From Setomelanomma holmii (lineage: Eukaryota; Ascomycota; Dothideomycetes; Pleosporales; Phaeosphaeriaceae), in the NCBI GenBank assembly GCA_010015745.1, contig ML978200.1, positions 1 to 64,000 of the forward strand: a stretch of DNA of 64,000 bases, given 5' to 3'. Within the stretch, counting starts at the first letter, position 1; each line of letters starts with the position of its first letter. The notes beneath the pieces were generated by a model. It did no database searches. It was not told the origin of the DNA and saw only the letters and a list, made by a program, of their open reading frames with translations. Position numbers and translations under genes: made by a program. Below, piece by piece: positions 20,672 to 31,699 of this stretch.

Positions 20672-21628
20672 ATGGGGCAGGGTTATGGCTGTGTGCACTT
20701 CAACGCAGGGCATTGTCCTATCAAAGAAGAACGCCGGCGCCTCAAACTCAGTATCACAGCGAAGGGCAACTTGCAAATTCCTCGGATGACCTACAAGGCG
20801 CTAGATTACTTCTTCGACAGCAACGGCTTCTCACGGTACCTCATCCAAACACTCCTTCCTGAGAATAAGATGCTCACATATGACCTGGGCAACCAGAGAG
20901 CGTCTCTTACGTTGTCATCTTTTCTGTCAACGACTTACCAAGCTCGTTTAGCAGGCGAGATCGTACTTGACGAATACAGAGCCTCTGTAAAAGCCATCTC
21001 TTCAACCCACACTTTGAAAATGTCCTACGACAAGCTCAAGGTTCTCCAAGAACTTGACGACGACCTCTCAATCTCCAAACCAAGTGGTCTTAGGTGTTAC
21101 CCTCGTCCGCAAACATTGGAGCTCAATTTCCATACCGCCAAGCGAGTCTATCTTTGCGAGGTCAGGATCGACGCTACAGCCCTCATCAGCGCAACACTAA
21201 AGTACCCGAACGAGACTGCACTCCTCGTGAACATCAAGACCGAAGTTGATAGTAGCACACCGACCACGAAGAAGAAGCTTACGCTCTTCGACCTCCGTCA
21301 CAACATCAAGACGTTCCTCTCCGACCGTTACGGAAGCTCAGGTGGCTCCCAAATCACTCGTCCGGATCTATGGGTTGACGAGAACGGAGACGTCCGCGAG
21401 GCGGTTCTTCGTGCTGGGCTTCCATCCGCCGAACTGCTCCTCACCAACGTCTCCAGCGGCAATCACGTCTGGTATGGTGGCAGATTGCTTACTGTCCTGT
21501 GGACCCTGGCTCGAACAATACCTGAAAGTTCTAAGATGCTAGGCGACCAGCCTTGGCGCATACAGTCTGTGAACGACTTCATAGGCAGCTGTGATCCTGC
21601 CTCCGAGTACTACCTCACTATGGCATAA
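20672..21628 (+). CDS. Hypothetical protein, possibly the C-terminal part of the upstream F-box-like gene
   Basis: 318 residues from ATG 20672, but a stop lies two codons upstream, so this start may be artificial. The protein is mixed alpha/beta without a recognised domain. The opening (GCVHFNAGHCPI) resembles the region that follows the F-box-like half in related fungal proteins. Hydrophobic/charged alternation and codon use look coding throughout (TKKKLTLFDLRHNIKTFLSD). It is either a separate gene or the 3' half of the 20060 gene; I favour the latter at about 60 percent. Confidence 0.55.
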   Translation: MGQGYGCVHFNAGHCPIKEERRRLKLSITAKGNLQIPRMTYKALDYFFDSNGFSRYLIQTLLPENKMLTYDLGNQRASLTLSSFLSTTYQARLAGEIVLDEYRASVKAISSTHTLKMSYDKLKVLQELDDDLSISKPSGLRCYPRPQTLELNFHTAKRVYLCEVRIDATALISATLKYPNETALLVNIKTEVDSSTPTTKKKLTLFDLRHNIKTFLSDRYGSSGGSQITRPDLWVDENGDVREAVLRAGLPSAELLLTNVSSGNHVWYGGRLLTVLWTLARTIPESSKMLGDQPWRIQSVNDFIGSCDPASEYYLTMA

Positions 21629-21791
21629 AAGACAGGCACTACACCCATTGCATCTTAGTTGGGATTGTGGTTAGAAGTGCGTGTTTTGAACGCTGTGCAA
21701 GGCTATTTGCACAATTCGAAGGACTACATATGTAGAGCGCGCAGCAGCTTAAAGGTATCAGCTGCCTGACAGGTGCATGAGCCACTCAATT

Positions 21792-22916
21792 ACTAGCTAG
21801 ACAATAGATAAGGAAGTCGAATACAGTAGTGTCTAATGAGCCAATACTGCAGGTCATCCACCCCGTGAACTTCATGCAAACTCGCCGGTAGCGGCAGCAT
21901 GCCGATGAAGTCTACTTGACCTTGCTGAATGGAAGCGCACGGTAACTCGCGCGCGATGCAGAACTTACATGCTTGATATTGCTCTGCGTACTTGGTGACC
22001 CTCTTGCTGATCAACCGGTGACCGATGCACTCATTGTAGTGCGCCGGCCTGTTAAACTTTTGCCAACGTGTCCAGAGGGCCTTCTGCGACGCGGGCTTGA
22101 ACGCGACCTTCTCAAAGGCCTTGATGAGCCATCAAATTGAAACAGGAACTGCGATGGCAACGGAGCAATTGTCGAGCTGTGTTGTTGTCAGCGTGAAGCA
22201 ATTTTGATACGAGACGTTCTTGCGGCAAGCGCGACGTGCCATGCGAAGACCGAGTTCACTTCAGTGCGCGCCTTCCACATTCGAAAACGGAAATCACAGA
22301 CGAGAACGGGCAAGGAACTTTCGATCGAGATTTCTATTGTTACTGCAGCACTCACAAAGTACAGTCTTCAAACGACACAATCACCCAGAACCGCCCATGT
22401 GCACAGCCCATACGTGCCCCATGAGTGCCTTTTTGTCCAGTTGATATCCGTTCCCACAATAACTGTAGCTTCCGAGGCTGAAGTCCCAGTAGATCCCGAT
22501 GTGCTCTTGGAGAAAATGGCTCTGCCAGATGCGACAGTACTTGTGGACTTCTGTCGCTTGCCTACCGGCAGGGCAAGCATAACAGCGACGCTCCGGTACT
22601 GTACGAGCTGGTCGTGGCGTCGGTGCGGGTGAGTGTTGTTGAGGCGATGTCGCACTGAAAGGATCCGACGCGGCTATCGAAGAAACTTGAGGATTAGCTG
22701 CACCATTCTGTGTGTTGGCTGATGGTGTGTCAGTGCAGTCCAGGGCGAGGCTTGAGTATCCGCTGACCAACGATCACCCGGTCCAGCTTTTCGCTCAGCG
22801 AACGATGCATCTCGACAATGGCTTTGATGATAGTCCGACTTATCTATCTCATTTTGGGCATCCGCACCTTCAAGATCGGCCAGGATCCTCAGCCACTCGT
22901 CGTCCGACGAAGACAT
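21792..22916 (-). pseudogene. Cys-rich minus-strand gene remnant
   Basis: Three blocks in order on the minus strand look like pieces of one protein. They are an acidic start (MSSSDDEWLRILADLEGAD, ATG 22916), a Cys-containing block (RCYACPAGRQ, about 22630-22381), and a C-terminal block at about 22130-21792 with KALWTRWQKFNRPAHYNECI and YQACKFCIARELPCA. The W-x-x-F-N-R-P-x-x-Y-N-x-C pattern with a later CxxC...C resembles a Cys-rich family seen in Mycosphaerella-type genomes. Stops and frame changes separate the blocks, and I could not place introns that join them. It may be a broken gene or an unresolved spliced one. Confidence 0.4.
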
Positions 22917-23148
22917 CGATACTTGCAAATAACAGTAGTAAGTATGACTGTTCGACGCTGTTGTTATTGCTCGGACAAAACAAAGTACAGCTTCTGGAAG
23001 TGAAAGCATGGACGCTTACACAAAGCAAGAGCAGAAATAGCGAGGCAAGGCTATGTCCGCTTCAATTCGCGCAATTTCCACGGCAGAAGCTAAAGGAACG
23101 GCCAGCAGCATGATGGCAGCCCCTGCCCTCATATGGGTGTTTTTCGAT

Positions 23149-23420
23149 ATACCAGTTACCACCTGGATCTGGCATAGGTCGATCCTGCGCAGGAGTACGT
23201 CCTATACTGCCTGCGTATACACGCCAAGCTTAGCCAAGGCCTCNNNNNNNNNNNNNNNNNNNNNNNNNNNNNNNNNNNNNNNNNNNNNNNNNNNNNNNNN
23301 NNNNNNNNNNNNNNNNNNNNNNNNNNNNNNNNNNNNNNNNNNNNNNNNNNNNNNNNNNNNNNNNNNNNTAGTGCATCAAAACCGAGCCGATCCTACCCTG
23401 ATCCAGGTGGTAACTGGTAT
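23149..23420. repeat. Inverted repeat flanking the assembly gap
   Basis: The 21-mer at 23149-23169 is the exact reverse complement of 23400-23420 (core GATCCAGGTGGTAACTGGTA). Weaker similarity extends about 15-20 bp to each side. The arms are separated by about 230 bp, of which 125 are unknown. This could be the ends of a small foldback/MITE-like element or a long hairpin that hindered assembly. Confidence 0.75.
23244..23368. other. Assembly gap (125 N)
   Basis: A run of 125 N. Frames that appear to cross it are not evidence of a gene. Confidence 0.99.
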
Positions 23421-24379
23421 TTCGAGAACCATAATATACCACTGCATCACGCTGGGAAGTCATTGGAATTCTGTCAAATTTGTGCGAGGCGTACACCGCG
23501 ACCAATTCGAAATATGTAAGGAAACACGCACCTACTGTGTCGAAGATGCGGAATTGAGGACGAACTTAGTTAGGCTCGCAGGTATGGCTGACGGGAATTG
23601 ATCTGACTGGCTGCTTCGCTTTTAGGATCGATATGGCTGCATCTGTTCCCCGCCATGTCATTCGTACTGAGCCAATGAAGAGAAAGAGTCTGATCGCCAC
23701 ATGGTAAGCTCGCGAGAAATCTGCAACGACGTATGGTCGGGTTAACACCACTGCAGGTGCGGCCCAGCGGTATGTCATAAAACAGAACGCGTGGTACAAT
23801 GAATGTTGGCGTTGCTTGCTTGCAAAATATCGCTTAGACGGCAAGGCAAGCATGCCGAAATATCAGTCCCTCAGGCTCATGTTGTTCCCCCAGTTCGAAC
23901 CGTTATCTATCATAGACATGCGCAACCGAGTTCCCATTATGAGATTGTTGAGAGCTAGATTGCAACGTCGAGGATGCGACCAAAATCATACGCGTCGCTG
24001 ATATTGCTCTCGAAAAGCTTCAGTGCAGTCGTAAACAGGTTATGAATGATCGATCAGTATTCACAATCTAACCCTCCACCACGTCCGTATCCTCGGGACC
24101 ATGCAAAAGTAGTGACAACGAGGTCGCCCATCAGACGAACCCGTTATATATTACCCCATCTTCCTCTCCACCGCGCACTTCGTGCAAGGAGATATGTGAT
24201 CAACAATATGCAAGAAATGAAATCTGGCCCGACAATACACACCATGATAAGGAGAGTATGCACAACCATGCTGGGCCCCATTTTAAGAACGCGCGACCAA
24301 GCGAATTAACACCGTGGATATCCAAGGATTGACATGAACCATAACAACGCAAGAGGAAACATCGACCGTCAAGGCTGGC
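23421..24379. other. Intergenic, nothing recognised
   Basis: No coherent protein on either strand. It contains the 3' flank of the Crh-type gene, whose stop is at 24380-24382. Confidence 0.4.
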
Positions 24380-25826
24380 TTATAGAAGGCAGACTCCAAA
24401 GATCGCGATGACAATGGCGAGCGCAGAGCCGCCGACACGGCCAAGACCGGGCTCGACGGATGAGCCAGTGCCAGTGCTACTGCCGCTGTTTCCACCTTGG
24501 CTGAAGCCAGTCTGTGAATCTCCACCAACGGCCTGTGTCGATCCAGCTGAGTTTGAACCTTGCGTGGCGGAGGCAGCGGCCGCAGTCGTCTCCTCGGCAC
24601 GGTTGCCGCCACCAGGGTTACCACCTGGAACCATGGCCACGGACTGCGTAGCCTTTGCGTCTCCAGACTTGGGCGCATCACCAGGCTTCTCTCCGGTGCC
24701 TAGCAGAGAACCGAGAATGACCTGCTTATCCGTAATTGCGACAGTGTCATTGGTGCCGCGCGCATCGGTGTACTGGTACGACTTGGAGCCCTTCTTCTGA
24801 GCCATCGACGGTGGGTCATAGCACTGTACAGTGACTTCTGAGAAGCGGGCGTAGTAGTATCCATTCTGCATGTAGGGAGAGTTCCAATCGATCTCGCCAC
24901 CAGCCCATTCGATCGTGCCCTTCTCGTTGGAGGAGAGACCGGCGGGCCAGAGGGACAGCATGATGCGCGAGGGTGTTTGGGGGTAGTCGAAGCGGCCAGA
25001 AGTCGCATTCCAAGTGTCTTTGCGGTTCAGAGTTCTTTGGTCTTTGCCATCGATAGACCACGTGAGCGAGTCTTGCTGCCAGTCAATGCAGTACTCGTGC
25101 ATGTTAGACACAGTGTCGCCGCCAGGTACTGTCAAGTTCTTGCCATTGTTGTCTATGCATGTCAGCTGTGTGATACGGGGGAGCGTGCAAGGTTACCTAC
25201 AGTTGGTGACACCCTGGGAATAGAAGTTGGACTGCACGTGGCCAGTATCAACACCGACCCATTCGAAGTCGATTTCGTCCTTGACATCGGACATGAGAAT
25301 GAAGGCCGTGACAACACCCTTGCCTTGTGCGGTGCTCAACTTGGAGCAAATCTTGCCGTACCAGACGTAGTGTGTTGACGCAAGCAGTGTTCCAACTGTG
25401 CCTTGTGCCATGGTCAACAAAGTCGACTTTTTTCCGCTACTTGGGTCTGTGTAGATGGCGGGCATGCCCTGCGACTGCCAGTTGATCTTGGACGCATCGC
25501 CGAGGTACTTGTCAATCGTCTGGACATCGTCGAGCGAATCGAGCGTGTAAGTGCCGGACTTGCATACGGGGCCGGGAACGCAGGAGTCGAAGGAGCTGGA
25601 CATGAGAGGGTCGCATCCACCAAGGCAGAAAGCGCCGACACCACAGTCGCCATACACTATAGAGATGTTAGCAACGTATTTAACGGCACTGAGCTGAAGG
25701 CTACACACGAGAGCAGCAAGGTGTGTCCGAGGGGCAGTGGCTGTCCTTGGTGCACTTTGCGCCGGCAAAAGCAGTGCCGACGAGGGCTGCGGCTGTGACA
25801 GCAGCGGAAAAGGCGCGACCAACCAT
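24380..25826 (-). CDS. Crh-family GPI-anchored cell-wall glucan-chitin transglycosidase (GH16)
   Basis: Three exons: 25826-25709, 25656-25201 and 25152-24380, with introns of 52 and 48 nt; the phases close exactly to give 448 residues. Residues 1-22 are a signal peptide (MVGRAFSAAVTAAALVGTAF). A Cys-rich module follows (CTKDSHCPSDTPCCS, then YGDCGVGAFCLGGCDP). The GH16 catalytic motif DEIDFEW lies in exon 2, with its acid/base and nucleophile Glu residues intact. The C-terminus has a Ser/Thr/Gly-rich linker and a hydrophobic GPI tail (GGSALAIVIAIFGVCLL). Crh enzymes link chitin to beta-1,6/1,3-glucan at the plasma membrane-wall interface. The gene is intact amid decayed neighbours. Confidence 0.92.
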
Positions 25827-26867
25827 GTCGGCGGTGGTTTTCGCAGACTTCGGATGTCGTGTAAGGTTGCTAAGTGTGGAGTGCAGCTGTCAAAAAGCAG
25901 CGACCGTCCAAGCGACCTTCCGTGTCGCAATCGCAACTGGTGTCGCAGTTTCCAAAAAAGTCGATGAAACGACAGGCACGATCTCAGTCAGGTTCCGGGA
26001 TTGAGGGCTGAGCGAATGGGGCGTGGGGCGATTGTAATGCGGTTGAGGCTCCCCTGAATGTATTCAAGACGAGTAGCGAGCGTGTGTGTGGTGGGAATTA
26101 AACACTGCGGGTTAGTAGCGAATGAAGGGCCCGAGGGAAAGAAGACAGCGCGATAGAAGTAGGAGTGAGAGTTGACCGCAAGCAAAAGAAGGGGATGACA
26201 TCTCGTGTTCCCATCTGGACGAGGGCCGCTAGCCTTGACCGGCCTGTGTGGGCGGGAGGCGGCTCAGGTCTCAGCGAACCACCAACAGCAGGAACGCACG
26301 TGCTGTTTTCAGCTACGAGATATGTGAGTCGCGACAATCATCAATATCACTAGTCATTCACTAGCAATACCCTCATTCATCCACACTTTCTGCTCCTCGT
26401 CCTTTGTGAATGTTTTTCCAGGCCATTTTGCCCTGCATTGCCACTGCGTCTGCTTCAAACCTTTAGCGGCGTACTGGCGGCAGCAATCGATATGGCGGAG
26501 TGACGCCCGATTGCGCTAAGTTTATTATTGGATTTTACTGCAGGGACTTCCTCCACCCGCACAACTCGACCCACGTGCTCAGTTCCCCAGTGCGTTCGGG
26601 GAATGTTGGTTGTGGAACTTCAAAAGCCCATGGCCAGGTTGCGCGACGTCACTTGAGCGTTTTTGCATTCCGACGCATGGCGATGTTGGTGTTCGAGTGA
26701 CGTTTGTGCCTGCAAACGTTGTTTCGTGCGGCTGTGACCCCTGAGTTACCTGCAACTCGGGTCCTTGCTTGCCGAGTACGAACAAGACTCACCATCGCGA
26801 TGATCCAACATAGCAGACGTCACGAAGCAATGCGACCTTCTTCGACTGGCGACAATGCGTGTTCAGC
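25827..26867. other. Intergenic; Crh-type gene promoter side
   Basis: About 1 kb with no supported gene; the first few hundred bases should be the promoter of the minus-strand Crh-type gene. Frames of up to 93 codons show no domains. Confidence 0.4.
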
Positions 26868-28140
26868 TCACTCCAATGGGAACTGGACATTCCCTATGGT
26901 GTCCGCATAGCCCTCGACACGATTCCCTGCATCAAGCTCCAGCATCCACTGGTTGCTGCACGCATCTGGGCTCAAGCCTGTGCCCAACCCCAATCCCGTG
27001 GTTGGGCAATCCATGGTCGAAGCGTTCATTGCTGACAAAAAGCTTAGAGGTTTGAAGGTCACGCTCTGTAAAATCGAGGTCGCCTGTTCAGGCTGCCGAA
27101 GACCTTCTCCCGCCATATCAGCAGTCATGGCCTTAAAATAGAGCCGGCCGTCTTCGTCTTTCTCTGATGCGCCCAGAGTAGCTGGCAAACTCATTTTGAG
27201 GGACTCGATCGCCTTTCTTTCCTCGTAGCCATTCTCCTCGATTCTATCTAGCACCGTTTGTTTGACATTCTCAAACACATCGCGATACTTCTTGGCCGCT
27301 GGCCATCGCTCCGTGATGATGTACAAAACGATCGAGCACGCGTTCATATCATTGCTCGTCTTAATCCCAAATACGTCTTTCGGTGACAGCCACGTACAGT
27401 AGATCAACGTCAACCCAGCCAGGAATACAGAGTGAAGAGCCATGAGCGAGAAACCGACGCTCGCTTTTTGGTGCAGGCGCTTGTAGTTCTGACACACGCC
27501 TCCGCATGCTTCGACACACTTTACCAAAAAATGTGGATTCGCAGACGATACCAGCAGGTGCGGATGCAGCAGGAAGCGTATGCACTTGTAGTGATACACC
27601 ATTTGCGATTCACATACATGGATTGTGCAGGCGTGTGCAGCACAGGTGAGGTCGGAGCTGGGAGTAGTATTCGTCAATGGTAACTTGGAAATTGAGGTCT
27701 TCTGGTTTCCGGGTGCAATTGTTGTGGCGCGGCATCGTGGCGCGCTAATGATCAAGCTGCTTGAGGGAATGGTTCACTTCCGACTCGGATGCGCTTGAAG
27801 GATCGTCAACACGATAGATGGGTTGTTGGATATTGGACTCGATTATGCGAAGCCGGCAGATGTGGATGAAGCAGGACATGGAGCTCGGTCTCTGGCGGGT
27901 TGGATCTTGGTTGCTTGGGAGTTTCGTTGCCGACAATATTCGAGTGATGTCCGCTTCGTCCTCTACGTCCTCGTTGATGTCAAGCGGTAACCGTCGATAT
28001 TCAGTACCCATTGATTGATCAGATTGGCATAGCAGCTGACCTCCGCATCGACATCTCGATCCGAGATGGAAAATGGCCTTCCGAGGATGATGCTCACTTG
28101 CCGGTCCAGGCAGTATGTAGTCCAGAAAATCACTGTTTCA
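26868..28140 (-). pseudogene. Zn2Cys6-type regulator, C-terminal (fungal_trans) part only
   Basis: Minus-strand blocks in order: FWTTYCLDRQVSIILGRPF with SISDRDVDAE (about 28139-28060), LPLDINEDVEDEADI and SSMSCFIHICRLR (to about 27830), then YHYKCIRFLLHPHLL, FLVKCVEACGGVCQNYKRLH, and the tail FLAGLTLIYCTWLSPKDVFG to a stop at 26868. These are the middle-homology (fungal-specific TF) blocks of Zn2Cys6 regulators. The first two blocks are separated by a 50-nt insert with a good donor (GTCAGC) but no AG acceptor, and frames change again near 27760-27600. The N-terminal Zn2Cys6 cluster is not found upstream. The gene lies beside the decayed catabolic genes and may have been their regulator (inference). 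Confidence 0.75.
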
Positions 28141-28686
28141 TGGTCTAATCTTCAAGGTTGCGAAACTAACACTGCACGGGAAAGTATAGCAAGAACATGA
28201 GGGGAAGACGTATGATTGTCGCTATCGTCGGAATACCACTAGTCGATAAGAGCGGGGCATGGCCAAGGTATGTATCTACACCAACCCACGTTCGCATCAA
28301 TTGCCGGGTATAAGCATCCGTGAGTGCATCGAGACGCACCCACGACTCATGCACGAGTCCACTTGAGCTTGTGTGAAATCTAACACGCCTCTCAAGCTGA
28401 CTCACAATCTTGTGGCCCGAATCTCTAGTATGGAATAACAAAGAACGATCACAAACATTCTCCATCTAATCCAAGGACCGGGCCGCAGCTTTTCAGGAAT
28501 AGAGACGTCGAGCTTACAGTAGCGCATAACATCCATCGGTATGCCTTGTGCTTAACCACGACATGCTCAAACGTGTTCACCAAGTACACTTCGTAAAGTC
28601 CATTCCTATGCGCGCTGCATAACGGTTAATCTATCAACTATCTTTCGATCAAAGCGTAGTCTCTTGAACTTGCGCCAACGTTCTCT

Positions 28687-30622
28687 CTAGACTAATACAC
28701 GTTCCAGAAACTTGGTAGGAACGTTCACAAACCTCGTCCTCACAAACCCACGTGAAAATTTCTCCAAGACATCATACGTCGGATTCGCAGTAACGCCGCG
28801 ATCCAAATGATCGTGCACCAAGAAGTGCACGGCCCAGATACTGGGAAACTCCATGCGATCAACCTTCTGCCCGCGATATTCATCCGCCATGAGCTCGATG
28901 AACGTCTCCGGACTAAGTAAGGAGCGTAGCCAGTCCCACTCGTCTTCGTGACGAACGAAAAAGCCTGCATTGCAGTTCGAGCATTTGTCGCCTGCTCGCC
29001 CAAGGACAACGTGACCAAGTGGAGCGGGCTTTGTTGGCCCAAAAGAGTCAAGTGATACTGGGTCTGTAGGTGGTGGGTACGACGGTTGTTGGGACAGGTG
29101 CTCGATCGTCTTCTTGGGCGGTGGGACTTCGATCGTCGGCATGCTTTTGTTCGAGAAGTGCACGTACTGCGTCAGCTGCGGTATTAGTGTCGGGAAGTAC
29201 TCTTGGAACTGCCTTAATGTTAGTTCTGAGGCCAAATTGTTCTGCCGAAAATGCCTTACTAATTGTGGCTCGGCCTGTCTCTTGTCTGGTGTTGTAGTCG
29301 CTGCTGGCCAACTTTGCATGACGATCTCAAGTGCAGGCTTCGCGAAGTTATCCCAGCTAAGATCTTCCTTCTCTTTCGCTTGGGCCACGAGCCTAAGATC
29401 GATTGTTGCAGAGTTGTAGTTCCGTGGATTGGAAGGCACTGATCCATAATTTGTCAGTGTCCATTGCAGGAACTTTGCCATACGCTCCGGACCAGTTCGA
29501 TGCTTCATCTGAATTCCGGCCATTTTGATCTTTTTGGGAATATCAAGACCAATCAGGGCCCAGTGTAGCTCCGCTGTGTAGCCGCCGAAAGCGGTGATCC
29601 CTACTTTGGTAGTGCGCGGAGGAGGCTGGCCGGTGATACCGGAAAGTTCGACTCTTTCCTTGCCCACTTGGGTGAATGTCACCTTGTCAATCACCGCGGT
29701 CACGTCACAATTCAGATAGTACATTCCTTGAATTACGTAGAGGAGCTGCTCTTTGCAAGTCTCAGTGGTCACGATTCCGTCGGTGTCAGGGGTCTTTGTG
29801 ATGATGACGACGTCGCCAGCGAGACCAATCTCGACGATTGGGTAGCCAATTTTGGTGATGTGGTCGAAACCTAGGCTTTTGAACCTGGCAGCTGGTCAAA
29901 AAATATTCCGATGATGATACAAGATGACACACCCCAGTGAAGTTACCTCCAGTAACATAGGTCGAGCATTCGATCAAATGTCCTGCGATCAAACTTTGTG
30001 CGAGCTTATCACACTCTTCTGGCTGCCAATTATGCTACCAAGTTGCGGCAGCTACAATTGGCGACGCGTCTTCGATGCGTCCGCAGACTACAATGTCGGC
30101 ACCAGCATGGAGTGCTATGACGACTGCAGTGCTGCCGAGGTAGCACTGCGCGAAAAGAGGTTCATACGGCCAATCTTTCAATGGCATGCCTGTGCAGATC
30201 GACTTCAGTTCATCGCCAGTCTGCATCGCCGCCTTTACATTATCCATTACAATATCTCCTTCGACCCATGCGATTGTCATGTCGAGATTACTTGTGATGA
30301 CCAGTTTGTCCACGCGATCGAATAACTGCTTCGTCGCAACTGTGCCCGCGTTGGCGATCAGTCGTTGTTTCTTTCTTGCCAAACTTTCAATCGCAGGCTC
30401 CAGGGCTTCTATGAAGGACAGCGCGTAGCCAATGGCGTTCGAATCTTGCGAAATCGCGTACGCCTTTGCTGGCATATTGAGCTCAGACATCCAGTCTCCT
30501 ACGAAGATATCAATGGGCTCATCAGAGGCGCTGGCTACAGCCAGAGCTTCGCGCCGATCAACCGGAGAGCCTGATATATTCTCAATGTGTACTGGACGCG
30601 TGGTAAGATCTATTGAGCCCAT
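28687..30622 (-). pseudogene. AtuA-like (DUF1446) protein with one nonsense codon
   Basis: Exon 1 runs 30622-29931 and exon 2 29884-28687; the 46-nt intron uses the second GT of GTGTGT, and the exons close in phase to 630 codons. Domains: AtuA/DUF1446 N-terminal core (IDIFVGDWMSELN, CYLGSTAVVIALHAGADIVV, GRIEDASPIV, GHLIECSTYVTGGNF) and the C-terminal RAGDKCSNCNAGFFV block. The only lesion is TAG at 30035-30037 (codon 196), exactly where the family has the second Trp of a WWHNW motif. TGG to TAG is a CpA to TpA change on the other strand. AtuA-family proteins occur in acyclic-terpene and related acyl-CoA catabolism; the substrate here is unknown. Everything else is full length, so inactivation looks recent. 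Confidence 0.85.
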
Positions 30623-31049
30623 TCTCACGGTGGTTTAGGACGTCGGTGTGAAGGTCGTTTTCGATAGATGGTAGGAAAGCGTCGTCGCGAACCCAGAGCC
30701 CGCATTGCTGCTTCCAACATGGACGCGATTACTAAGTCCATTGCTCACGGGAGTCTAGTCCAAGGCGGGAAAAGAGCAATTCTGCATGCGAGGGAGGAGC
30801 GTTAGGCCACTGCTTCCGAAGCGGCCGAAGAATGCGTATTCACCGTCACGCTCGCGCTAGCTACATCCTACTTGTTCGGAAGTCCCACTTCTTCTTCCGC
30901 CCACCACGAAGATCACTGTCACACAGCTCTCCGAGTGTGGAGTTGGACGGGCCGCCTCCTCATGCCTGGTGCGTCACCGTGATGATGGCCGCGTCTTGGA
31001 CTGTGCATGTAGAGATGCCGTCCGCGATCGCAGCTCTTCTCCACACACA
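30623..31049. promoter_or_regulatory. Divergent promoter region (AtuA-like / FMN monooxygenase)
   Basis: 427 bp separate the divergent starts at 30622 (minus) and 31050 (plus). The shared spacing suggests a bidirectional promoter for co-regulated genes. No specific site can be proved. Confidence 0.4.
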
Positions 31050-31672
31050 ATGCCTTCTGCGAAGATACCCAAGAAAAGAACTTATCTCAACTTCTTTGAG
31101 CATGGCTGCGTTGGCTCGTACATGTCTCCGGGGCAATGGCGGTAGGCAAAATTCTCACGACCTCTAAATCACAAAGCTAACGAATACAGCGACCCGAACG
31201 ACACCGGCGAGAGCAAAGATCGCCTTTCGTACTGGCTGAATCTCGCGCGCGCAGCTGAACGTGGTAAAATATCCTTCATGTTTTTCGCCGACTCATACTC
31301 GACCTTTAACATATTCGGTGGCTCTCCGGATGCCGTGCTACGATGGGGTTCGCAATTCGCTGTCATCGATCCAATGGTCATAATACCAGCGATGGCTTCT
31401 GTCACGAAATCACTGGGCTCGTTCCTGAACTTCAGAGACGCGGATTGATGTGGGAAAAAAACGACGTTGAGGGAGGAACGCTCAGGGAAAGCCTGTATAG
31501 TACCAAAGGCATGAGTAGGTTACGAGAGGATCATTACGGACATCTGTTCAAGTATGATACGGATTTCGAAGGCGATAGTCTGGCTGCGTGGGAAGTGGAA
31601 AACGCCGAGAAGTTAGTCAATGGTGCAAATGACGAGCATACGCCTCCGGCGAAGAGAAAATGCCTGGCTTAA
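31050..31672 (+). pseudogene. NtaA/SnaA/DszA-type FMN-dependent monooxygenase, internally deleted
   Basis: Exon 1 (31050-31141) encodes MPSAKIPKKRTYLNFFEHG... to MSPGQWR; intron 31142-31189 (GTAGGC...ACAG); exon 2 continues DPNDTGESKDRLSYWLNLA, then FADSYSTFNIFGG and VIDPMVIIPAMASVTKSLG. This is the N-terminal quarter of the luciferase-like NtaA family. At about 31395-31415 the reading jumps to LVPELQRRGLMWEKN and EDHYGHLFKYDT, the family's last 80 residues, in another frame. Roughly 300 central residues, with most of the FMN barrel, are missing. Active relatives oxidise small organic substrates using FMNH2 from a partner reductase, which lies next door. Confidence 0.82.
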
Positions 31673-31699
31673 TTGTACACATATCTGACAACTTTCGCA

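Noticed and set aside
23053..23601. 182-codon frame running through the assembly gap
   Set aside because: The middle is unknown sequence and the two flanks are inverted copies of each other, so the frame is not evidence of a protein.
28166..28465. Minus-strand frame as the N-terminal part of the Zn2Cys6 regulator
   Set aside because: It lacks the Cys6 cluster and does not match the expected middle-homology blocks, so it was not joined to the 26868-28140 remnant.
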